48,728 nucleotides of DNA from an uncultured Flavobacteriales bacterium. GTDB taxonomy: Bacteria; Bacteroidota; Bacteroidia; Flavobacteriales_D; Sanyastnellaceae. The stretch lies in NCBI GenBank assembly GCA_943787435.1, contig CALSMK010000012.1, positions 1-48,728 on the forward strand, in the 5' to 3' direction. Under the pieces are notes generated by a model. The model worked only from the letters and a program-made list of their open reading frames with translations, was not told where the DNA came from and did not search any database. Below, piece after piece: positions 43,405 to 48,728 of the stretch. Within the stretch, counting starts at the first letter, position 1. The number at the start of each line of letters is the position of its first letter. The position numbers were made by a program, and so were the translations under genes.

Positions 43405-43535
43405 GTGACCCAGAGCTTCCAACCCACGACCGCTTTGTCCAAAGGGGACAACCTCGTCAAATCACCTCGGCGATAAACCTTGGGGAGAACCGAACGGTTT
43501 AAGCCACTGAGAAATCGAAACCACTGAAGTCGCAT
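43326..43535 (-). CDS. Small conserved-looking protein downstream of DUF5715 gene (69 aa)
   Basis: 69 aa basic protein: RFLSGLNRSVLPKVYRRG, then LTRLSPLDKAVVGWKLWVTYRFLD. The pattern (LNR.LLP, a L/T-rich turn, then ...A..GW+.WVT...LD) matches, from memory, a family of short Flavobacteria-type proteins of unknown role. It starts five bases after the stop of the DUF5715 gene on the same strand, which supports a two-gene operon. Its last ~25 codons overlap the 3' end of the convergent desaturase gene. Confidence 0.5.
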   Translation of the reverse strand: MRLQWFRFLSGLNRSVLPKVYRRGDLTRLSPLDKAVVGWKLWVTYRFLDAQSAQAVAAADNKANRTLGA

Positions 43536-43539
43536 GGGT

Positions 43540-44421
43540 CTATCTGGGGGTAATGTGCATGCAATTGCCTTCCGGAATCACCAGGATTCTCCCTTTTTCC
43601 TGCATGTCTTGCAAAATGGTTTGCAGCGCCCACGAGGGACCTCCGCAGGTGACCTTCTCACTTGGACGATCAATGAAGGCCACATCGAAGCTGGCTCCAT
43701 AGTTGTGCGTGCTTTGGCCATTGTACGCATTCGCATTGCGCCTTCTCAATCGACTCTGCTGTTTCTGCGTGCGGGTTAAGCTGGTGATGCGGATGCTGGC
43801 ACCTTCGTCTGCTGTTCCTTCCATGGCATCGGCAAAACGCCCGGCCATTTCCTCGAGGGTTCTTTTGGCAGAGGCCAAAAGGAATGGCTCGCTGTGGTTA
43901 AGCCGGCCCAAATGGTAGCCCCGTCCCACTGCGGGCACACGCTTCAAATCGCCGCGTTCTGTACCCGCCACCAATTCTGCTTGGCTCTTTACAAAAAAGC
44001 TACCCGGAAGTGTCCTCGCTCGTTTTTGATGGCTGGTATATGGGTTCCGCGCCAACTTCATGGTGTGTTTGGAACAAGAACAAGGAGCGATGTTTTGTCT
44101 TGGCAAAGGGCCAATAGGGACGGGGGACACCGAAGAGGGTTCAGGCGAAGTCACCGTTTCGTTCTCTTCAGCTTCGACAGGCGTCGTTGCTTCATCCGTG
44201 GGCGCTTCAATCAAGTCAGACACACTTCCATCAGCATCCTGCTGAGGCTGATCGTTGACCAAAGAAACCGAGACCAAGCCCTCAGAGCTTTGGTCATTGT
44301 AGCCCTCTCCATCTGGAACCACGTTGGCCAGACCCAACAAGCCCATCATTAAAACACCAGAAACAGCACCTATTCGGTCCCAACGAAGTCGCTTGCGAGT
44401 GCCTTTCTGCATGACGGGCAA
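43540..44421 (-). CDS. DUF5715 family protein (LAS peptidase-like fold)
   Basis: 293 aa. One hydrophobic segment near the N-terminus (about 18-36) acts as signal or anchor. A low-complexity acidic linker (Glu/Pro/Thr, about 70-105) follows, then a C-terminal globular domain. In it, IRITSLTRTQKQQSRLRRRNAN, STHNYGASFDVAF and ILVIPEGNCMHI reproduce the S.R...Q..L....N...S.H..G.A.D ... H layout of LAS-type murein peptidases (VanY/MepA-like), with His/Asp metal ligands. Activity on peptidoglycan is inferred. Another in-frame ATG lies three codons in. Its small partner gene follows after five bases. Confidence 0.78.
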   Translation of the reverse strand: MPVMQKGTRKRLRWDRIGAVSGVLMMGLLGLANVVPDGEGYNDQSSEGLVSVSLVNDQPQQDADGSVSDLIEAPTDEATTPVEAEENETVTSPEPSSVSPVPIGPLPRQNIAPCSCSKHTMKLARNPYTSHQKRARTLPGSFFVKSQAELVAGTERGDLKRVPAVGRGYHLGRLNHSEPFLLASAKRTLEEMAGRFADAMEGTADEGASIRITSLTRTQKQQSRLRRRNANAYNGQSTHNYGASFDVAFIDRPSEKVTCGGPSWALQTILQDMQEKGRILVIPEGNCMHITPR

Positions 44422-44499
44422 ATTGGTGGAGAAAATCGCCCCTTATCAATCAGCAGTTTTCATTCGTCAACCCCACAATGTGCAATTCATGCTCGGCCT

Positions 44500-45272
44500 T
44501 CAGCCTGCTTTGAATTTGGCAATGGCTTGACGTGTGAAATCAGAGAGCACCAAGCGGCCAGAAATTCCTGCCCGTTCCTTCAGCAGGGCATCCCAACCCT
44601 CGGTTCCGGCCCAAACATTTTTCTTGAGCTCCATCATGGCTTCGGGGTTGGATCCGGCCAACTTTCCAGCCAAGGCTTCCACACCTTCATCCAAGAAGAA
44701 ATGTCTTCGTAGACCCCAGCAAACAAGCCGCGATTGGCAGCCCATTCAGCCGTGCGCCACGATGTGGCATCTATGGCCAATTCGCTCATTCCAGCCACCC
44801 CCAGTTTGCGTTCAACCGCAGGCCCAACCACGAATGGCCCGATGCCAATGGCGAGCTCACTCAGCTTCACCGAAGAATAGCGTGTGGCCAAACAGTAATC
44901 TGTGGCTGCTGCCAATCCGACTCCGCCACCCACCGTCTTCCCTTGAACGCGTCCGATGATGAACTGTGGAATCGAGCGCATGGCGTTGATCACATTAGCA
45001 AAACCCATGAAGAAGGCCAAGCCTTCATCAGGAGTGGAAATGGCCACCAACTCATCAAATGAAGCTCCGGCGCAAAACGCCCGGTCACCGGCAGAGCCCA
45101 AGACCAACACCCGGACCTCTTCCCGTTTGCCCAACTCCAAAATCGTTTGAGCCAATTCGGCCAAAACTGCACCTGGAAGACTGTTGGAGCGCGGATGTGC
45201 GAAGGTCACGTAAGCCACTCCGCGGTCATCCACGGAGCAAGCCACGCCTTCAGAAAGAGCGGCGTCCAGCAT
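44500..45272 (-). CDS. Enoyl-CoA hydratase/isomerase family protein (one frameshift near 44.70 kb)
   Basis: Crotonase-fold enzyme, about 257 aa after repair. N-terminal VTFAHPRSNSL, then FCAGASFDEL and IIGRVQGKTVGGGVGLAAATDYCLA give the two oxyanion-hole segments. After LFAGVYED the frame must change near 44700 to read EGVEALAGKLAGSNPEAMMELK and the usual C-terminal helix. The acid residues of a classical hydratase are not obvious (SELAIGIGPFVVGP), so it may be an isomerase or another crotonase. Its ATG at 45272 overlaps the citrate synthase stop as TGATG, implying coupled translation. The frameshift fits the run of errors in this region. Confidence 0.82.
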
Positions 45273-46569
45273 CAACGCTCAGCGATGGGCTTGACAGGAC
45301 GCTCATTGTGACCCGTGTAAACCTGACGAGGTCGACCGATGGGCTCTCCGTTTTCGTTCATCTCCTTCCATTGGGCGATCCAACCGGGAAGACGACCCAG
45401 AGCAAACATGACGGTGAACATCTCGGTGGGAATCCCAGAGCGCGGTAAATGATGCCGCTGTAGAAGTCCACATTGGGGTACAAGCCTCGCTTCACGAAGT
45501 ATTCGTCCTTCAACGCCACAGCTTCCAATTCTTTGGCAATTTCCAAGACGGGGTCGTTGATGCCCAGCTTGGCGAGCACCTCGTCCGCAGACTTCTTGAT
45601 GATCCGCGCGCGGGGATCAAAATTCTTGTAGACTCGGTGGCCAAAGCCCATCAAGCGGAAGCTGTCCGTTTTGTCCTTGGCCTTGTCAATCCACTTTTGC
45701 AAGGTCCCCACCATCGGCCTTGATCTGCTCCAGCATTTCGATGACCGCCTGGTTGGCTCCACCGTGAAGCGGGACCCCACAAGGCAGAGATGCCTGCAGA
45801 GATCGAAGAGTAGAGGTTGGCCTGCGAGCTGCCCACAATGCGCACCGTGGACGTGCTGCAGTTCTGCTCGTGGTCTGCGTGAAGAATCAGCAGCTTGTTG
45901 ATCGCGTCATTGATCACAGGGTCGATCTCGTAATCGTCTGTGGGCAGCCCGAACATCATGTACAGGAAGTTCTCCGTGTACGAGAGGTCGTTGGCGGGAT
46001 ACACCGTCGGGTGTCCCATGTTGTGCTTGTAGCACTGGGCAGCCAGGGTTGGCAAGCTTGGCGATCAGCCGGTGAATGGTCATGCTCGATGTCCTCTACA
46101 GAACGGTTGGGATCCTGGCTGTCGGGATAGAACGTGGACAGGGTAGAGGCCATGGCAGCTCAGCATGCCCATGGGGTGCGCGCCCAAAGGGAACGCATCA
46201 AAGAACCGCTTCATGTTTTCGTGCACCAGCGTGTGCATGCGAACGCTGCTCCTGAAACCAGTCCAACCGCTCTTGCTGTGGCAAGTCGCCATAAATCAAC
46301 AGGTAGGCAACCTCCATGAAAGTGGTGTTCTCAGCCAGGTCCTCAATGGAGTAGCCGCGGTAGCGCAAGGATGCCTTCTTCACCATTCAAAAACGTGATG
46401 GCACTGGTCGTGGCCCCTGTGTTCTTGTAGCCTTTGTCCAGAGGTGATCAGACCGGATCTGGCCCCGCAAGCTTTGAAATGTCCAGGCGCCACTTCACCT
46501 TCCGTTCCACGGACACACAGGCAGTTCAACTTCCTTGTCTTCGAATGTCAGGCGCGCGGTATCGCTCAT
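45272..46569 (-). CDS. gltA: Citrate synthase (multiple frameshifts in this sequence)
   Basis: Condenses acetyl-CoA and oxaloacetate to citrate, the entry step of the TCA cycle. Pieces in different frames join to a complete protein of about 428 aa. From the ATG at 46569 they are [74 protein letters not shown] (catalytic His), [18 protein letters not shown] (catalytic His and binding Arg) and [12 protein letters not shown] at the end. Single extra bases explain at least six breaks in the first 200 bases, and one extra A near 45.70 kb explains another. Total length is about 10 bases over the expected size. I read this as consensus error in a real gene. The enoyl-CoA hydratase gene overlaps its stop. 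Confidence 0.88.
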
Positions 46570-46659
46570 CGTATCTACGTTCATTGCGTGGCGCGAAAAT
46601 ACACGCCGGCCCGCCTTCTTGCGAGAGCGGGCCGGAAGTCTTTGTGGATTTCACCGGAT

Positions 46660-47212
46660 TTACCGGTCGCTTATTGAAAGGTCGGGGTGAAAGAGACGCT
46701 GGAAGGCGTCCCATTCTTCCTGAGACGTCCCCGGCACGCCATGCGTCATCGAAAGAAGCGGAGGTACAATTCAATTGCTGGGGCTTTTGTACCCACTGAT
46801 GGGCGCGATCATCTCCAACTCTTCGTCCAAGTAAACAATGGTGGGGTAGGCCCTCACCTTGAATGCCCGGCTCAACTCGTGCACACCATTGCGCCCGGCT
46901 TGTTGGGGACATACGTGGGTTGCTAAAGGTCTTGCCCTTGAACTCCACAGGGTCTGGGCCTTCGGCGTCAAACTTGACCGCGTAGAAGTTCTCGTTGATG
47001 TATGAAATCACATCCGCATTGGTGAAGGTGTTGCGCATCATCATTTTGCACGGACCACACCATTTGGTGTAGACATCAATCATGACTTTTCGCGGCTCTT
47101 TGGCCTGTGCAGCCTCAAGTCGTTGACCGAAATCCATTGATGGCAGCGCCCTTGCGAGAACAGTGAAGCACTGGACGCAAGCAGGAGAACACTAAAACGA
47201 GGGACGCATCAT
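46660..47212 (-). CDS. Thioredoxin-family exported protein (frameshifted)
   Basis: About 180 aa after repair. The N-terminus (MMRPSF, then SVLLLASSASLFSQ) is a signal peptide once one extra T near 47195 is removed. The thioredoxin fold follows with RKVMIDVYTKWCGPCKMM, carrying the CGPC redox pair, then FAVKFDAE-type strand, FSNP and a shifted VRAYPTIVYLDE with the cis-Pro. The C-terminal part (YKSPQQ..LYLRFF, then EEWDAF) also needs a frame change near 46.79 kb. It probably acts in the periplasm as a thiol:disulfide protein. It stands alone between citrate synthase and the peptide transporter genes. The stop at 46660 depends on the repair chosen. Confidence 0.72.
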
Positions 47213-47236
47213 GCTGTAAATATCGCACAACAAAGC

Positions 47237-47271
47237 AACCGCCCCAATGGCACGAAGGCACATTGGGGCGG
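47237..47271 (-). terminator. Stem-loop terminator candidate after the peptide transporter
   Basis: ACCGCCCCAATG pairs fully with CATTGGGGCGGT (12 base pairs, 11-base loop), about 30 bases after the transporter stop on the minus strand and just upstream of the thioredoxin gene. The following TTGCTTTGTTG is only moderately T-rich, so it may be a weak terminator or an mRNA-stabilising hairpin. Confidence 0.65.
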
Positions 47272-47299
47272 TAAAAGAGGTGAAAAAATCGCCAAGCGC

Positions 47300-48728
47300 T
47301 CACGCACGCCGTGCATCAACTTGTTCAGGGGCTTGTTCAAGCACGGCAATGAGAACCGCAAAGCCAACCAAGACGAATCCCAGGGTGGAGAAGACATCCA
47401 CGTATTGGCTCAGTCCAGCTGTCTTCATCTCCAACTCAGACAGGTCTGCACTGGCCACTTCGCCGCCACCGTGACCACCCGGTAAGGGTGGCGATCAAAC
47501 CACCCGCATAGTTGGCAATGGCGAAACTCAAGAACCAACCTCCCATGGCCGTTCCTGCAATGTTCTTTGGGGCCAGCTTCGTCACCATGGACAAGCCAAT
47601 GGGTGAGAGAAACAGCTCACCCGTGGTGTGCAGCATGTACAGGAACAACAGCGTCAACAGCGGCACCATGGCGGTGGATTCATCCACAAACTGCAGGCCG
47701 ATGATGGTCACCAAGAAGCCCAAGCCCAACTGCAGAATGCCCAGGGCAGAACTTCATGGGAATCGAAGGGTTCTTGCCAATGGCGTCCAACCGCACCCAC
47801 ATCCATGTGAAGATGGAACCGAAGAGCACGATAAAGAAGGGATTGAAGAACTGCGTCATGGACGCGGGCATTTCCCATCCCATGATCATGCGGTCCACAT
47901 TGCGGTCGGCAAACAGCGTCAATGATGTGCCGGCCTGCTCGAAACACGCCCAGAAAATCACGTTGATCACCATGAAGATCACCAGCGCCACCATGCGGTC
48001 GCGGTGCATGGCACCTTCGGCCTTTCCAGCCTTGATCAGGCTCATGGCCACATAGACAAAGAGCAAGGTCAGCAACACCGTCATCAGCGGAAAAGTGAAA
48101 GCACCTTCGCCCTCGCCGATTTGAAACGTGTTCTTGAGAATCAGGACATAGCAAATCGGGAATCAACAGGAGCACAGAGCCCACCGTGATGAGCTGGTAC
48201 ATCTTCATGCCCCATTTGGTCTCCAGTCCGGCCTCGCGGATGTCCAACCAGGGGCGGCAGAATAATTCTCGCGGCCCAACCAGAAAGATGAGCAGACCGA
48301 GAAGCATGCCGATGCCCGCCAAGCCGAAGCCGTAGTGGAAGCCGTACGTCTCCCCACGTAGGCCACCACCGTCGTGGCCAGCAATGCGCCCACGTTGATG
48401 CCGATATAGAAAATGGTAAACCCGAGTCCCTGCGGGGTCGTTGTCCTCGTAGAGCTTGCCTACGATGGTCGAAATGTTGGCCTTGAAATACCCATTGCCA
48501 ACAATCAACGCCCCCATGCCAATCAGCAGGAACATCTCATTGCCGCCCAAAATCAAGAACTCCCCACAGCCATGAAACAGGCACCGAGCAAGATGGCATA
48601 GCGGTACCCAAGTATTGGTCCGCCAGACGGCCACCCAAAACAGGGGCCGCATAAATCAAGGCCGTGTAGGCCCCGTACATCAGGCTGGCTTCAGAGTCCC
48701 CTTTCATCAGGGACTTCACCAAGTACAA
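47300..48728 (-). CDS. Peptide MFS transporter (POT/PTR family), 5'-truncated by window edge and frameshifted
   Basis: Proton-coupled di-/tripeptide importer of the POT family. The part visible covers most of the protein. From the right edge, LYLVKSLMKG..EASLMYGAYTALIYAAPVLGGRLADQYLG is the family N-terminal region. ILGGNEMFLLIGMGALIVGNGYFKANISTIVGKLY is the PTR2 signature region. FWACFEQAGTSLTLFADRN and LFLSPIGLSMVTKLAPKNIAGTAMGGWFLS are the conserved POT helices 7 and 10. At least six frame changes are needed (about 48.60, 48.57, 48.44, 48.35, 48.27, 48.16, 47.75 and 47.48 kb), consistent with poor consensus. The stop at 47300 follows a final helix and a short charged tail. Confidence 0.85.

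Noticed and set aside
1..48728. Mobile elements, phage, integrases, CRISPR arrays, toxin-antitoxin or defence genes
   Set aside because: I looked for transposase or integrase proteins, regularly spaced repeats and defence-type domains, and saw none.
42165..48728. True pseudogenes or programmed frameshifting in citrate synthase and its neighbours
   Set aside because: There are too many independent single-base shifts over unrelated genes with normal total length; programmed slippage would use one site per gene. Sequence error is the simpler reading.

Overview
The window looks like a chromosomal segment of an uncultured, probably marine, member of the Bacteroidota. The reasons are: two secreted proteins with the gliding-motility/type IX secretion C-terminal domain (CHU_C); a short (289 aa) primary sigma factor of the Bacteroidota kind in an rpsO-pnp-rpoD block; promoter elements of the Bacteroidota form TAnnTTTG; GWxTD, SiaB/SiaC, ABA4-like and TerB/FHA-like ABC proteins in family forms typical of this phylum; and almost no Shine-Dalgarno sites. 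The DNA is fairly GC-rich and very tightly packed: there is no gene-free stretch over 300 bases, and many neighbouring genes overlap. No mobile element, phage gene or CRISPR array is visible.

Layout. 1-3321: a sodium/solute symporter (its start lies outside the window), a GHMP sugar kinase and a sugar-1-phosphate nucleotidyltransferase overlap end to end and look like an uptake-and-activation route for an unidentified sugar. 3353-4033: a secreted Cys-rich, Ca-binding, dockerin-like protein. 4039-8810: 3-hydroxyacyl-CoA dehydrogenase, a small Cys-pair protein, a DEAD-box helicase, a lysophosphatidate-type acyltransferase and a TrmH-type RNA methyltransferase. 8809-11094: BamA/TamA-like outer membrane protein. 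11120-15598: accD, rpsO, pnp and rpoD with recognisable promoters, two structured intergenic regions and a strong terminator. 15778-20331: a beta-helix lipoprotein and a large ABC exporter. 20300-21241: the SiaB/SiaC partner-switch pair. 21327-25988: methyltransferase, ZIP transporter, HMG-CoA lyase, a small unknown protein and a ComEC-type protein. 26030-30898: glycosyltransferase, GWxTD protein and a CHU_C surface protein. 30879-34162: monooxygenase-fold protein, GNAT/FemAB-like protein, adenosine deaminase, a conserved hypothetical and an ABA4-like membrane protein. 34221-41842: a run of minus-strand genes, mostly for secreted proteins (CotH/lamin-tail protein, a PmtA-like methyltransferase, a GH16 glucanase and a phosphodiesterase-LamG protein). 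42027-48728: tRNA-Ser, a sterol-desaturase family gene, a DUF5715 protein with a small partner, enoyl-CoA hydratase, citrate synthase, a thioredoxin-like protein and a peptide transporter cut by the window end.

The last ~6.5 kb differs from the rest. Sterol desaturase, enoyl-CoA hydratase, citrate synthase, thioredoxin and peptide transporter all have broken frames. Where I could reconstruct them (citrate synthase, thioredoxin) they are repaired mainly by removing single bases. I read this as low-quality consensus near a contig end and not as gene decay.

The most notable pattern is a shared dockerin-like C-terminus (one or two EF-hand-type repeats ending in FG..C) on three otherwise unrelated secreted proteins, beside two others that carry CHU_C instead. 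This suggests two parallel ways of placing exported proteins on the surface. Other points are divergent genes whose start codons share one CATG, and strong stem-loops on both sides of pnp.
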